From Thiomicrorhabdus sp. ZW0627 (lineage in GTDB: Bacteria; Pseudomonadota; Gammaproteobacteria; Thiomicrospirales; Thiomicrospiraceae): a stretch of 64,000 nucleotides of DNA. The position numbers were made by a program, and so were the translations under genes. The notes under the pieces were generated by a model that was given only the letters and a program-made list of their open reading frames with translations, was not told the origin of the DNA and searched no databases. The stretch lies in NCBI RefSeq assembly GCF_029767005.1, contig NZ_JARUQR010000001.1:367028-431027 (forward strand). The letters are read 5' to 3'. Positions 18,847 to 28,726 of this stretch are shown here, one piece after another (within the stretch, counting starts at the first letter, position 1; each line of letters begins with the position of its first letter).

Positions 18847-20016
18847 ATGATTCAGTTTCAAGACATTGATTTAAAAACCTTTCTAACCGAATACTGGCAA
18901 AAGAAACCATTGGTGATTCGCAATGCCCTACCCGGTTTTGAGTCTCCGGTTTCCGCCGAAGAGTTGGCAGGCCTGTCTTTGGAAGAAGAAGTGGAAAGCC
19001 GAATTGTCATTCAGCACGGCGAACAGAATTATCAACTCTTGAAAGGCCCGTTCGACGAGTCGACTTACGCTGAATTGCCGGAACAGAACTGGACCCTGTT
19101 GATTCAAGGTATGGACCGTTTGATTCCGGACGTTACCGACGTACTTAATGATTTCGACTTCTTGCCGCGCTGGCGCATTGACGACATCATGATCAGCTAC
19201 GCCACCACCGGCGGTAACGTTGGCCCGCATTTCGACCACTACGACGTATTCCTTCTGCAAGCGGCCGGAAAACGCCGTTGGCAACTTACTGCACAGGACT
19301 GTTCCGAAGACAACTACATCCAAGGCGTAGACCTGCGTTTGATGAAAACCTTCAAGGTCGAAGAAGATTACGTGTTCGAAGCCGGCGACATCCTTTACCT
19401 ACCGCCGAAATGGGGGCATCACGGCATCGCGCTGGACGACGAATGCATGACCTATTCCGTCGGTTACCGCACCTATCGCGGACAGGAACTGTGGGACAGC
19501 TTCGGCGACCATCTTTCAGAGATGGGAGCATTCAAAGACCTCTACATCGACCCGCAATGGCAGGAAAACCTCAACCCGGGAGAAGTGACCGATGCGGCAG
19601 TCGATCAAGCTGAGAAGCTTTTGCAAACAATCCTGCAAGATAGAGCCCTGCTCAAAACCTGGTTCGGACGTTTCGCCACCCAATTGGATCAAGTCGCCGC
19701 ACAGCAATTGCCGGAACCACTGACCGAAGAAGAAACGCCGTCTATCGAAGACTTCGCTGGCGCTCTTATGATTGAGAACGGCCTGATCAAAGACCCGGTC
19801 TGCCGCTTCGCCTACACGGAAACAGAAGACAAACCAGTACTTTACATCAACGGTGCCATCTGGAACGACTTCGGAGCCCAGCCGGACTTCCTCCGAAAAC
19901 TTGCCAACCAGTCTTTCCTGACACAGGAAGATCTCAGCAAGATTGCATCGAATCAAGGCAATCTGGAACTTCTGTTCGACTTATGGAAGTTGCAATATTT
20001 GACGTTTATCGAATGA
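18847..20016 (+). CDS. roxA: 50S ribosomal protein L16 3-hydroxylase (cupin/JmjC oxygenase)
   Basis: 389 residues from the ATG at 18847, which has an AGGA site upstream. The JmjC-type cupin holds the Fe(II) ligands: His128 and Asp130 in PHFDHYD and His191 in PPKWGHHG. It matches the YcfD/RoxA plan, with a C-terminal winged-helix-like dimer region. RoxA uses 2-oxoglutarate and O2 to hydroxylate an arginine in ribosomal protein L16. Linkage to purB resembles the E. coli chromosome. A weak inverted repeat (20034-20067) follows the stop; no clear terminator is seen. Confidence 0.9.
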   Translation: MIQFQDIDLKTFLTEYWQKKPLVIRNALPGFESPVSAEELAGLSLEEEVESRIVIQHGEQNYQLLKGPFDESTYAELPEQNWTLLIQGMDRLIPDVTDVLNDFDFLPRWRIDDIMISYATTGGNVGPHFDHYDVFLLQAAGKRRWQLTAQDCSEDNYIQGVDLRLMKTFKVEEDYVFEAGDILYLPPKWGHHGIALDDECMTYSVGYRTYRGQELWDSFGDHLSEMGAFKDLYIDPQWQENLNPGEVTDAAVDQAEKLLQTILQDRALLKTWFGRFATQLDQVAAQQLPEPLTEEETPSIEDFAGALMIENGLIKDPVCRFAYTETEDKPVLYINGAIWNDFGAQPDFLRKLANQSFLTQEDLSKIASNQGNLELLFDLWKLQYLTFIE

Positions 20017-20165
20017 TACTTTCAAGCCTTATAGCTCAAAGAATAAAAATGAATTCACGCATTTGAGCACCAACCTTGAAATCGGGTTAAAATCCATACT
20101 AAACAACAGGAATTTTAGATAGCTTCACTCTCAAAAATAGTAAACCACATGGAGATTGTCCCGCT

Positions 20166-20714
20166 ATGAGTATAAGAAACCTGACTATCGGTGTACTTTC
20201 TTTATTAATGGTCGGCTGTGTTGTTCCTAGTGCAACGACCTATTACCACCCTTCTGCACAAGGCGGTAATATCCTCACCAACAAATGCTCTCAGACAGCG
20301 TCCATTATTGAACTCTCTTCTTTACCACTAGTGGCTAGAGTAGTCGAAGGCCACAATAAAGCCTTATACGTGATAATCAACCTTCCAACGATTAGACCCG
20401 AGAACGTAAGCTGGAAGACGTTCAATTTCACAAGTTCAGAATTTGAAGTTTATTTCCCTGAGTCAGGCCAAAAATTCAAAAAGACACCGAGCTATCTTTA
20501 TAGGAACGACAAATCAACGACCATGACAGAGCCTTATAGCTCTAGCTTCTCTCAAAGCTGGTCTTATACCGTCGAGATTAAAATCGAAGGGAAAATTCCG
20601 GAACAATTCCAAGTCACTCTACCGCCTCTCATTATTGACGGAGTGGAGCAAAAAATTCCGCCAATCAATTTCAAACGTAAGGTATGGATGGGAATCGCTC
20701 CGTTTAATTGTTAG
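20166..20714 (+). CDS. Predicted lipoprotein of unknown function
   Basis: 182 residues. A type II signal peptide ends in the lipobox LMVGC, with the lipidated Cys at residue 18. The mature protein is polar and beta-rich with several aromatic residues, Ser/Tyr-rich in the middle, and ends in a Cys. Val and Pro follow the lipidated Cys, so there is no Asp at +2 and outer-membrane sorting is likely. A GGAG lies about 11 bases upstream of the ATG. No family is recognised. The DUF1810 gene follows 51 bp later and may be co-transcribed. Confidence 0.75.
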   Translation: MSIRNLTIGVLSLLMVGCVVPSATTYYHPSAQGGNILTNKCSQTASIIELSSLPLVARVVEGHNKALYVIINLPTIRPENVSWKTFNFTSSEFEVYFPESGQKFKKTPSYLYRNDKSTTMTEPYSSSFSQSWSYTVEIKIEGKIPEQFQVTLPPLIIDGVEQKIPPINFKRKVWMGIAPFNC

Positions 20715-20765
20715 AAAGGGTTTTGTTTCATTACATTCCTTCTAAACTGATCATAGAGGAAATCG

Positions 20766-21206
20766 ATGCCGCAAGAATATAACTTTGAATTAGAGCGCTT
20801 CATCAAAGCCCAACAAGACACCTATGAAACGGCTCTTACTGAATTGCAGGCTGGGCGTAAGCGTACGCACTGGATGTGGTTTATCTTTCCACAGTTAGAG
20901 GGGCTTGGGCGTACCGAAACGGCGATCTTCTATGGCATCAAGAGTGTTGACGAGGCCAAGGCCTATTTGAATGACTCTGTCCTAGGTCAGCGTTTGATCG
21001 AATGCACAGAAGCGGTCATGGCGGTAGAGGGCTCTACCCTTTTCGAGATATTTGGAAAACCGGACAATCGCAAATTCTGCTCCTGCATGACGCTATTTTC
21101 AGAAGTTTCGGAAACAGCTGAACGAAAAGCATTCTTTGATGCGGCAATTGAAAAATACTGCGAGCAGAGAGACGAAAGAACCCTTGCGATTCTCAACGAT
21201 AGCTAA
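20766..21206 (+). CDS. DUF1810 family protein
   Basis: 146 residues, cytoplasmic. The family motifs are clear: HWMWFIFPQLEGLGRT, then the AIFYGIKSVDEAKAYL block and a C-terminal GKPDNRKFCSCMTLF. DUF1810 proteins are small and widespread in bacteria, with no established biochemical role. A good ribosome-binding site (AGAGGAAATCG) precedes the ATG. It converges on the tautomerase gene, with only 2 bp between the stops and no terminator between them. Confidence 0.88.
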   Translation: MPQEYNFELERFIKAQQDTYETALTELQAGRKRTHWMWFIFPQLEGLGRTETAIFYGIKSVDEAKAYLNDSVLGQRLIECTEAVMAVEGSTLFEIFGKPDNRKFCSCMTLFSEVSETAERKAFFDAAIEKYCEQRDERTLAILNDS

Positions 21207-21208
21207 GT

Positions 21209-21562
21209 TTAAGATTCACCACTGACAAGCGCCTTAGCGTAGGTGCTCTTATCCATATCGACCACTTCGACGGTAATCACCACCGAACCTTTAAACAACC
21301 CTTCCAGATTCTTCAAAACCGTTTGCGTCAGCAGACGTTTCTGCTCATCTGTTTTGCCTGAATGAATCCTGCACATCACATGAATGAAACCACAGTCTAA
21401 TAATCCGAGTTGATAATGCGTGACAGGATGCGCGCGCACCTTGAGATTGGCCTCATCAAACAGGCCTGTCGACTTCACTGCATCATAAGCAGACGAAACC
21501 ATTGTTTTGACAACATTATCCGGAATCGTATCCTGACTATATTCTAGAATTATATGTGGCAT
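21209..21562 (-). CDS. Tautomerase-superfamily protein, 5-carboxymethyl-2-hydroxymuconate isomerase type
   Basis: 117 residues. It begins MPHIILEYS, so removal of Met exposes the catalytic Pro1 typical of the superfamily, and length and pattern (GLLDCGFIHVMCRI; VITVEVVDMDKSTYAKAL) fit the CHMI family. In degraders of homoprotocatechuate the enzyme isomerises CHM, but no other hpa genes are nearby. A different small tautomerase role is therefore equally possible. It lies downstream of a minus-strand region shared with the porin-like gene and contains one CAGGCCTG copy at 21461. Confidence 0.8.
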   Translation of the reverse strand: MPHIILEYSQDTIPDNVVKTMVSSAYDAVKSTGLFDEANLKVRAHPVTHYQLGLLDCGFIHVMCRIHSGKTDEQKRLLTQTVLKNLEGLFKGSVVITVEVVDMDKSTYAKALVSGES

Positions 21563-21607
21563 TAAACTCTATCCATTTGTTTTATAAGTCTTTTAATTAA
21601 ATAAAAC

Positions 21608-21623
21608 TGAACAGGCCTGTTCA
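21608..21623 (-). terminator. CAGGCCTG-core terminator after the porin-like gene
   Basis: The 16-bp perfect palindrome TGAACAGGCCTGTTCA is followed on the reverse strand by GTTTTATTT, 25 bp past the porin-like stop and before the tautomerase gene. Confidence 0.6.
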
Positions 21624-21647
21624 AAACTGAAACCCGGGAAATACAGT

Positions 21648-22745
21648 CTAAAAAACAACATTTGCTCTTAGATTAGCCGTCCAAATCTCATCATCGTTGA
21701 AGCCAGCGGGTTCATATAACGGGTGTTTAAAGCACTGAACGGAAGGTGTTAAAGACCAATGTTTTCCAAGCTGCCTACGTCCATAAACCTCGAGCTCCTG
21801 AACATTATCATGTACCCTATTAAGATACTTGGAAGTTTTTGTATAGCCATAAGCACTGCCAAACGTCCACTCTTTGGCCGCATACGCATAGGCTATCGAG
21901 GCAAAAGAACTGGCCGTCGAGACACGTTCATTACTACTACCGGCACGTACTTCCAACTTGTGATTGTTTAAATTCCTACCGCCAGTCAAATAGGCGCCAT
22001 AGTTTTTAAGTCTCTTACTTTCAGGATTGTCTAACGCTTCATGGTCACCATTGTGCAACCAAACTCCCAATTCAATATAACCTTGCTCATTGTGCCACTG
22101 AGTTTCCAGAATCGAAAAAATCCCCTTGGTATCGTCGTTTACCTCAAACAAACTGCTGTAATCTCGACTCGGATTATCCGCAAGACCGTTGGTCGATGAG
22201 ATCATTAACCGTGTTGTATTCGTGAGTGAAAACGGATGTTCGATGAATACTGCCAAAGCATAATCCGGAAAGTCGATAACGGGGCTGTTAACAAAATCGG
22301 AAGCGATAAACTGACTGTTTTCATCGTTCGTAATCCGACTCGTGTCAAAGTAAGCGGTGGAATCCAAAAGCCCTAAAGATACCTTGCTACCAAATTCTAA
22401 AGGCACACTTATATAAAATTCCGATAGTTGCAAACGCCCTTCATCATTACGAGATAAAGCCGTACCTGCATCCGCGTTACTTTGACCGATGACATAGGCG
22501 ATACCTTTCCTCTTGGGTGTAGAGTTGGCTTCAAAATGGGCGTTAAGCTCGTAGTTATCTGCCAAATAGTGTGCAAACAGATCAGCCGACCAGTTCAAGT
22601 CATTATCCAGACCGGACACATAGGCGTGTTGATAAATGGCCGTGGCGTTAAAATCGAATTTTAGCGGCAACGCTTCCTCTGATGCAGCAACCCCCAGAGG
22701 CATTACACATAACAAAACACGGACGAAATTTCTCATTTGAAACAT
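21648..22745 (-). CDS. Outer-membrane porin-like protein (OprB-like)
   Basis: 365 residues. A signal peptide (VRVLLCVMPLGVAA, cleaved near ASEE) is followed by alternating beta-strand patterns and a C-terminal Phe (LRANVVF), the usual end of an outer-membrane barrel. Segments such as LSEFYISVPL, GLLDSTAYFDTSRITNDE and FPDYALAVFIEHP resemble carbohydrate-selective OprB-type porins, but the substrate is unknown. The upstream region has AATAATCATTA, a partial Fur-like half. The ATG at 22745 has no good ribosome-binding site; 22736 is an alternative. Confidence 0.75.
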   Translation of the reverse strand: MFQMRNFVRVLLCVMPLGVAASEEALPLKFDFNATAIYQHAYVSGLDNDLNWSADLFAHYLADNYELNAHFEANSTPKRKGIAYVIGQSNADAGTALSRNDEGRLQLSEFYISVPLEFGSKVSLGLLDSTAYFDTSRITNDENSQFIASDFVNSPVIDFPDYALAVFIEHPFSLTNTTRLMISSTNGLADNPSRDYSSLFEVNDDTKGIFSILETQWHNEQGYIELGVWLHNGDHEALDNPESKRLKNYGAYLTGGRNLNNHKLEVRAGSSNERVSTASSFASIAYAYAAKEWTFGSAYGYTKTSKYLNRVHDNVQELEVYGRRQLGKHWSLTPSVQCFKHPLYEPAGFNDDEIWTANLRANVVF

Positions 22746-22850
22746 ATAAAGCCAATAATATAAGTAATGATTATTAATCTATTCTGTACAAAAAGTAACG
22801 ATATTCATATTTAAAATATTTTGTTCAGCCCTTCCGCTCCCCTTATACAA

Positions 22851-22880
22851 AAAAGCCCCAACGTATGTGTTGAGGCTTTT
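22851..22880 (-). terminator. Intrinsic terminator of the M16 peptidase gene
   Basis: On the reverse strand AAAAGCCTCAAC and GTTGGGGCTTTT pair around a six-base loop and are followed by further T residues, 26 bp past the peptidase stop. Confidence 0.85.
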
Positions 22881-22906
22881 GAACCGATACTGGGAAACTT
22901 GGAAAG

Positions 22907-25825
22907 CTACAAAGTAAATACCTCAAAACCGTTATCACCCACGATCTCTTTCATTCCGCTGTGCGTCAGTACCGCAGAAGAAGACTTTTCAGGATTCAGG
23001 TAACGTTCCGCCACTTCACGAAGCTCTTCTACCGTGGTTGAAATCACACCTTCACGGTACGCCATGCGGACATCGTGCGTACGACCATACAAAGACTGAT
23101 AGAAGGCTTTCTTAGCTTCACCAGCCGGAGAGCCCGGCTTGTCCATCGCACTGATGACGTTCAGAATCGCTTCGTCCACTTTAGCTTGTGTCATTTCATT
23201 ACTCATCAGCCAGTCTTTTGCTTTCGCGAAATCAGCATAAGTCTCCATCAAACGCGGATCACGATAGGAATAAAAGATAAACGCCGCCGCTTCGGCATTG
23301 TAGGTCGCCCCACCACCGTAAGCGCCACCCTTCTCGCGAATCGCCGAATGCAGGAAACCGTTACGCAGACAAGCTCCCAACACAGCCAACTTAGGCGCAT
23401 CGGCATGATCCGCCAACACCGCAGGATACGCCTGAGCACAGAAGTTCACCTGAGTACTGGTTACCCAAGCCTGTTTGATTTGTTGCTGTCCGATTTCCAG
23501 CTTGAACGAAGAACCGGAAGATGCTTTTTGCATTAGGCTGGACCATTGCTTTTCCATGCCTTGAATTGCCTGCTGCTTGCCCGGTTCGTCCACCACCAGT
23601 AACGCCCGTTTCGGCGCTGCCTGCAATTTGGATTGAATACCCTGTAGCTGCTCGGCAAAACGTTCAAGTTCAGCATCGTCTTTCAAGGTTTCGTGAATCT
23701 GTTTGATGAACTTGATTCCGGCAAAGCCACTGCGATCGAATTTCCATTTCGCCATCGGCGTGAAGTTCTGGGTTGCCGCCATCATTGCCAAACCATGACC
23801 GTTACCGGTGATCCCCTGATCAACACTGGCACGAACCTGCCCAACCAAATCCTTGATGCGCGCCAACTCGTCGAAACGAGCCGTATAAAGCGTATCTTCG
23901 ATCAACCCGGCCAGCTCTTGCTGATTACGGTTCAGAGCTTTGGACGACAGGATATAGTGACTATGACAATCAGACGGTTGTCCAATTTTGGAATGCAGCG
24001 CCGAACGCGCTGAAATACCGCCGGAAACCGCAGCTTGATGTTCTTGAGTTTCGATGTAATCACGCCCTGCGCTACCCACTTCGGTGATACAAGTATTGAA
24101 CAACGGCAGAATCGCCTGTTCGTTGTCGGAAAATTCCGGCAAATCAATCAAGACCTGTTCGTAAACCAAGCCGTTAGTACCACATTCGTAAGCCGTCACA
24201 GGCAGGTCGCCAACCGAAAGCGTTTCGCCTGTCATGGTCTTGATTTCGGCCGGTATATCATCCTTGGTTACTTCCGGCAGGATAGTTGGATCATCAACCT
24301 GCTGCTGTCGTTCTTCCAAAGCGAATGCCTGGTCTATTATCGCTTGCTTTTCCTCTTCGGACAGGCCTGCTTGGATTTGTGCCAGTTTGTTTTTCTCGAT
24401 TTCTTCTTCACGCTTAGCCAATTCGGTATCCGGCTGCAAGCAAAGACGGACACGATGCGGATTGTCTAATAACCACGACTGAACCAAACCAGGAATGAAC
24501 TGTGGATTCTTGATCTCTTCTTCCAGCTCTTTCAACGCCTCGTCAACATCCAGCAAGGCAATTGGATCACCGTCGTGCAAAGCACCTGGCAATGCGTGCA
24601 AAATCAGTTGTAGACCGTAAGGGTAACTATCACCTCCGACTTCACGCTGTGACAGCTCTAATTGATGTAACATCGCTTCAAGTTGCTTTTGGTCGATGCC
24701 TTCATCGGCGATACGCTGTAATTCATTCAGAATCAATTCTTGGACCGCATCGGCATGTTCGGCTTCGGAGCCTTGCACACCGACGACAAATACCATCTCT
24801 TTATTAGATTCTTCCACACCACACAACGGTGAAGGTGCGCTGGCCAGTTCTGTCTCTTCCAATACCTTGCGCAAAGGCGAGGCACTGTTGTCCAACAGTA
24901 CGGAAGTCAACAGCTGTCCTTTTAGCACCTCTTTAGGGTCTTTGTTCTCACCAAGCAACCAACCCAAAACAATATGCGTCTTGTTACTGGTGTCTTCTTC
25001 ATCCAATGCATAAACGCCATCCACGGTTTGAGGTTCATCGAAACGCTCTTCCAAACCGACATGAACTTGCGCAACTGGAGTTTTGAAACGATTCAATGCC
25101 AGTTCCTCAAACTGCGTCTGGTGTTCCAATGCACTGATGTCACCGTAAGTCATGAAAACCGAATTGGACGGATGGTAATGCGCTTTATGGAAATCAACCA
25201 ACTGTTGATAGGTCAGATTAGGGATGTCAGTCGGTTCACCACCGCTGTTGTAATGGTAAGTATTTGTTGGATACAGTGCTTCGGTCATGCTCTGCCACAA
25301 TCGGCTAACCGGAGAGCTCATCGCCCCTTTCATTTCGTTGAAGACCACACCTTTATAGGTCAGTGGCGACGTAGGATCGTCCATCTTCTCAAATTCAAAA
25401 CGGTGTCCTTCCTGAGCGAAATCCAACGGATCGATATTCGGAAAAAACACGGCATCCATATAGACTTGCAGCAGGTTCTGGAAGTCTTTTCGGTTTTCCG
25501 TTGCAAACGGATAAGCGGTCCAGTCACTGGACGTGAAAGCATTCATGAAAGTATTAAGGGAACGACGGATCATCATGAAGAATGGATCGCGAACCGGATA
25601 TTTTTCACTGCCGCACAACACGGTGTGTTCAAGGATATGCGCCACCCCGGTCGAATCCATCGGAACGGTGCGCAACGCGACTAAAAATACATTCTGAGGG
25701 TCGTCTGCCGCCAAATGGTAATGGGTGGCACCGGTCACTTTATGGCGGTACTCTTCAACCGTAAGATTCAAAGTATCGATTGTGTGTTGACCTAAAAACT
25801 CGAATGCTGGATGGGATTTAGACAT
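22907..25825 (-). CDS. M16C-family zinc metallopeptidase (presequence protease-like)
   Basis: About 972 residues, no signal peptide. The inverted zinc motif HxxEH appears as HILEH (63-67) in an N-terminal peptidase domain, followed by a helical linker and an inactive second half. It matches the large single-chain M16C type (PreP, falcilysin), which degrades unfolded peptides in a closed chamber. The ATG at 25825 with GGAA upstream is preferred to a TTG at 25837. Monocistronic: its own terminator lies downstream and the pnp terminator precedes it. Its natural substrates in this organism are unknown. Confidence 0.9.
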   Translation of the reverse strand: MSKSHPAFEFLGQHTIDTLNLTVEEYRHKVTGATHYHLAADDPQNVFLVALRTVPMDSTGVAHILEHTVLCGSEKYPVRDPFFMMIRRSLNTFMNAFTSSDWTAYPFATENRKDFQNLLQVYMDAVFFPNIDPLDFAQEGHRFEFEKMDDPTSPLTYKGVVFNEMKGAMSSPVSRLWQSMTEALYPTNTYHYNSGGEPTDIPNLTYQQLVDFHKAHYHPSNSVFMTYGDISALEHQTQFEELALNRFKTPVAQVHVGLEERFDEPQTVDGVYALDEEDTSNKTHIVLGWLLGENKDPKEVLKGQLLTSVLLDNSASPLRKVLEETELASAPSPLCGVEESNKEMVFVVGVQGSEAEHADAVQELILNELQRIADEGIDQKQLEAMLHQLELSQREVGGDSYPYGLQLILHALPGALHDGDPIALLDVDEALKELEEEIKNPQFIPGLVQSWLLDNPHRVRLCLQPDTELAKREEEIEKNKLAQIQAGLSEEEKQAIIDQAFALEERQQQVDDPTILPEVTKDDIPAEIKTMTGETLSVGDLPVTAYECGTNGLVYEQVLIDLPEFSDNEQAILPLFNTCITEVGSAGRDYIETQEHQAAVSGGISARSALHSKIGQPSDCHSHYILSSKALNRNQQELAGLIEDTLYTARFDELARIKDLVGQVRASVDQGITGNGHGLAMMAATQNFTPMAKWKFDRSGFAGIKFIKQIHETLKDDAELERFAEQLQGIQSKLQAAPKRALLVVDEPGKQQAIQGMEKQWSSLMQKASSGSSFKLEIGQQQIKQAWVTSTQVNFCAQAYPAVLADHADAPKLAVLGACLRNGFLHSAIREKGGAYGGGATYNAEAAAFIFYSYRDPRLMETYADFAKAKDWLMSNEMTQAKVDEAILNVISAMDKPGSPAGEAKKAFYQSLYGRTHDVRMAYREGVISTTVEELREVAERYLNPEKSSSAVLTHSGMKEIVGDNGFEVFTL

Positions 25826-25896
25826 AGATAGTTCCAAAATATATTTTTAGTAGAATTGTTTTGTTATAAGGCTTACTCAGCCGGAACTCAAGTGAT

Positions 25897-25923
25897 AAAA
25901 AAGGCCATTTTAAATGGCCTTTT
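25897..25923 (-). terminator. Intrinsic terminator of pnp
   Basis: AAGGCCATTT pairs with AAATGGCCTT and is followed on the reverse strand by TTTTTTA, about 30 bp past the pnp stop. Confidence 0.88.
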
Positions 25924-25953
25924 AAATCAAACGCGTTAAAACGGAACGGCTTA

Positions 25954-28044
25954 TTAAGCGTCCGCGTCTTTCATGGAAAGCTTAACACGTCCCTGCTTGT
26001 CGATATCAGTCAACTTCACGCGGATTTCCTGGCCTTCTTTCAGGTAGTCTTCAACGTTCTCAACACGCTCTTCAGCGATTTGAGAAACGTGAACCAAACC
26101 TTCTCGACCAGGCATATAAGCCACGAACGCACCGAAATCAACGATCTTCTTAACCACGGCATCGTAAGTCTTACCGATTTCAGGTTCTGCCGTAATTTCG
26201 GCGATACGTGCTTTGGCTAAGTTCGCTGATTCTTCATCTGAAGAAGCGATCTTAACGTTTCCATCGTCGTCGATCTCGATTGTACATCCGGTCTCTTCGG
26301 TCAACGCACGAATGGTCGCTCCACCTTTACCGATGATTTCACGCACCTTCTCCGGCTTCACTTTTACCATGAAGAAACGAGGTGCTGTACCCGCGACGTC
26401 GGTGTTTGAAGACGTGATTGCTTTCGCCATCTCTCCCAGAATATGCAAACGACCTTCCTTAGCCTGATCCAATGCGATGCTCATGATTTCTTCGGTGATA
26501 CCGTTAATCTTGATGTCCATCTGTAGGGCGGTAATACCTTGATCGGTACCGGCTACCTTAAAGTCCATATCACCCAAGTGGTCTTCATCACCAAGGATAT
26601 CCGAAAGAACTGCAAAACCGCTCTCTTCCTTGATCAGCCCCATTGCGATACCGGCAATTGGCGCTGCAATCGGTACACCGGCGTGCATCAATGACATGGA
26701 AGTACCGCAAACGGAAGCCATGGAGCTCGAACCGTTCGATTCGGTGATTTCCGAAACCACACGAATGGTGTACGGGAACTCATCCGAAGTCGGCAACAAT
26801 GCCGCAACACCTCGACGTGCCAACATACCGTGACCGATTTCACGGCGACCTGGGCTACCTACTCGTCCACACTCACCAACCGAGAACGGAGGGAAGTTGT
26901 AGTGAAGCATGAAACGGTCATGGTAAGAACCTGTCAACTCATCAACGATCTTAGCGTCTTTTTCGGTTCCTAGCGTCGTAACAACAAGAGCCTGCGTCTC
27001 ACCACGGGTAAACAAGGCGGAACCATGTACCTGAGGCAAAACGCCTACTTTACATTCGATGTTACGAACGGTTTTACCGTCACGGCCGTCGATACGAGGT
27101 TCACCCGCAATAATTCGTCCGCGGACGATATCTTTCTGCAACTTACCGAACATGCCTTCAATGTCTTTTTCTTCAAAACCTTCTGGGTTCGCTTCCGAAA
27201 CAGCCAACGCTTCAATTGCTTTCGACTTGGCCGCATCCAACGCGCTGTAACGATCCATCTTGTCTGAAATCAGATATGCCGCTTCAACATCTGAACGAAT
27301 CAAATCGAATACTGCGTCTTTAAGTGCCGTATTCTCTTCTGGCGCTTGCCAATCCCAGGCTGGCTTTCCAGCTTCTTGAGCGAACTCTTCAATTGCAGAG
27401 ATGGCTGTTTGCATTTGCTCGTGGCCAAACATAACTGCGCCTAGCATGACTTCTTCAGGCAATTCTGCCGCTTCAGACTCTACCATCAATACGGCGTCTT
27501 TGGTCCCAGCCACGCTTAATTCCAAATCGGAATCCTGAAGCGCATCCGCACTCGGGTTCAATAGGTAACCATCATCCTTATAACCGACGATTGCCGCACC
27601 GATCGGACCATTAAATGGAATACCGGAAATAGCTAATGCCGCCGACGTACCCAACATAGCAGGTACTTCAGTACCGACTTCCGGATCCAGAGCGATAACG
27701 GTTGCGATGATCTGAACTTCGTTCAGGAATCCTTTAGGGAACAACGGACGAATTGGACGGTCAATCAAGCGTGACGTCAAAGTCTCTTTTTCCGAAGGAC
27801 GTCCTTCACGCTTCAGGAAACCGCCTGGAATACGGCCTGCAGCATACGCTTTTTCTTGATAGTTAACGGTCAGCGGAAAAAAGTCCTGACCTTCTTTAGC
27901 GGACTTGGCCGCTACGACCGTGACAAGCACACGGGTATCACCCATACCGATGATCACGGCACCGTCAGCTTGACGAGCTACTTCTCCGGTTTCCAAGGAA
28001 ACCTGATGGTTTCCATATTGAAATGTCTTGGTAATCTTAGCCAT
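25954..28044 (-). CDS. pnp: Polyribonucleotide nucleotidyltransferase (PNPase)
   Basis: 696 residues with two RNase PH domains, a helical linker, a KH domain ([20 protein letters not shown]) and a C-terminal S1 domain ([20 protein letters not shown]). PNPase degrades RNA 3' to 5' by phosphorolysis and is a core RNA degradosome component. It follows rpsO; a terminator at 28243-28278 and an 87-nt hairpin at 28070-28156 lie between them. Those match the E. coli arrangement in which RNase III cutting of the leader lets PNPase lower its own mRNA. Length is normal. Confidence 0.98.
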   Translation of the reverse strand: MAKITKTFQYGNHQVSLETGEVARQADGAVIIGMGDTRVLVTVVAAKSAKEGQDFFPLTVNYQEKAYAAGRIPGGFLKREGRPSEKETLTSRLIDRPIRPLFPKGFLNEVQIIATVIALDPEVGTEVPAMLGTSAALAISGIPFNGPIGAAIVGYKDDGYLLNPSADALQDSDLELSVAGTKDAVLMVESEAAELPEEVMLGAVMFGHEQMQTAISAIEEFAQEAGKPAWDWQAPEENTALKDAVFDLIRSDVEAAYLISDKMDRYSALDAAKSKAIEALAVSEANPEGFEEKDIEGMFGKLQKDIVRGRIIAGEPRIDGRDGKTVRNIECKVGVLPQVHGSALFTRGETQALVVTTLGTEKDAKIVDELTGSYHDRFMLHYNFPPFSVGECGRVGSPGRREIGHGMLARRGVAALLPTSDEFPYTIRVVSEITESNGSSSMASVCGTSMSLMHAGVPIAAPIAGIAMGLIKEESGFAVLSDILGDEDHLGDMDFKVAGTDQGITALQMDIKINGITEEIMSIALDQAKEGRLHILGEMAKAITSSNTDVAGTAPRFFMVKVKPEKVREIIGKGGATIRALTEETGCTIEIDDDGNVKIASSDEESANLAKARIAEITAEPEIGKTYDAVVKKIVDFGAFVAYMPGREGLVHVSQIAEERVENVEDYLKEGQEIRVKLTDIDKQGRVKLSMKDADA

Positions 28045-28069
28045 ACAGCATCCTCATGATTAAAGCGAT

Positions 28070-28156
28070 CTGTATTCCGGCTGAAAACCTGAATCCCTAA
28101 ACATAAAAGGATTTTCACGCTTAGGGATCCAGGCTATTGGTTTACAGCCAATACAG
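28070..28156 (-). ncRNA. pnp leader hairpin, probable RNase III processing site
   Basis: On the reverse strand the arms CTGTATTGGCTG ... CAGCCGGAATACAG and, inside, CCTGGATCCCTAA ... TTAGGGATTCAGG form an interrupted stem of about 25 bp, ending 25 bases before the pnp start. In E. coli a similar stem is cut by RNase III and then attacked by PNPase. The function here is inferred from position and structure. Confidence 0.7.
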
Positions 28157-28242
28157 AAAAATACGATAAAAAAACGAATTTTGAAACCCGTCCATTCTAC
28201 CTTTTATTCGCTTACAGACCAGGCCTTTTTATAACTTTTTTG

Positions 28243-28278
28243 GCAAAAAAAAACCCTGCATAGCAGGGTCTTTTTTTA
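28243..28278 (-). terminator. Intrinsic terminator between rpsO and pnp
   Basis: On the reverse strand ACCCTGC and GCAGGGT pair around a TAT loop, with a long T-run after the stem and an A-run before it, about 25 bp past the rpsO stop. Read-through would still feed pnp. Confidence 0.88.
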
Positions 28279-28294
28279 TCTTCAAACGAAGTGA

Positions 28295-28561
28295 TTACTT
28301 ACGTAAACCAAGACGTTTGATGATGCTTAGATATCTTTCACCATTTTTCTTGTGAAGATAATCTAGAAGCTTACGACGACGGCTTACCAAACGCAACAAA
28401 CCAGTACGTGAATGGTTGTCCTGCTTGTGCTCTTTAAAGTGCTCAGTTAGGTACTTGATACGGTGAGTAAGAAGTGCGATTTGAACTTCCGGTGAACCAG
28501 TATCACCTTCAGAAGTAGCGTATTCCGCAATGATTTTTGCTTTAACTTCAGCATTAAACAT
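28295..28561 (-). CDS. rpsO: 30S ribosomal protein S15
   Basis: 88 residues: a highly conserved S15 with [37 protein letters not shown] and a basic end RLGLRK. It binds 16S rRNA early in assembly of the small-subunit platform. The ATG at 28561 is chosen because GGAG lies eight bases upstream and the length then matches the family; a longer frame from 28576 would contain that site. It lies between the CNB protein and pnp. Confidence 0.97.
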   Translation of the reverse strand: MFNAEVKAKIIAEYATSEGDTGSPEVQIALLTHRIKYLTEHFKEHKQDNHSRTGLLRLVSRRRKLLDYLHKKNGERYLSIIKRLGLRK

Positions 28562-28636
28562 TCGTTTTTTCTCCATTTGGATCGGTTTTGATTAAATATC
28601 AACTTCCACAACCGATGATAGAAGCCGAACTTGAGT

Positions 28637-28664
28637 ATTTTACGGATTTAAACTCAACATTCAA
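28637..28664 (-). promoter_or_regulatory. Predicted sigma70 promoter of rpsO
   Basis: TTGAAT (28659-28664) and TAAAAT (28637-28642), 16 bases apart on the reverse strand, put the transcription start near 28630, about 70 bases before the rpsO ATG. Confidence 0.5.
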
Positions 28665-28726
28665 CACTAAATTGTAACTACCGTAAAATAATCAAGACAT
28701 TAGACTCTAAAAGTCTAAAAAAACGA

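Noticed and set aside
22763-22776. Fur-like half site AATAATCATTA upstream of the porin-like gene, with a similar one near 40940 upstream of DUF485-actP
   Set aside because: Only about 13 of 19 positions match a Fur box at the first site and the other half is absent; AT-rich chance matches are likely.
28700-28722. Hairpin TTAGACT-AGTCTAA after the cyclic-nucleotide-binding gene as a terminator
   Set aside because: On the gene's strand the T-run precedes the stem instead of following it.
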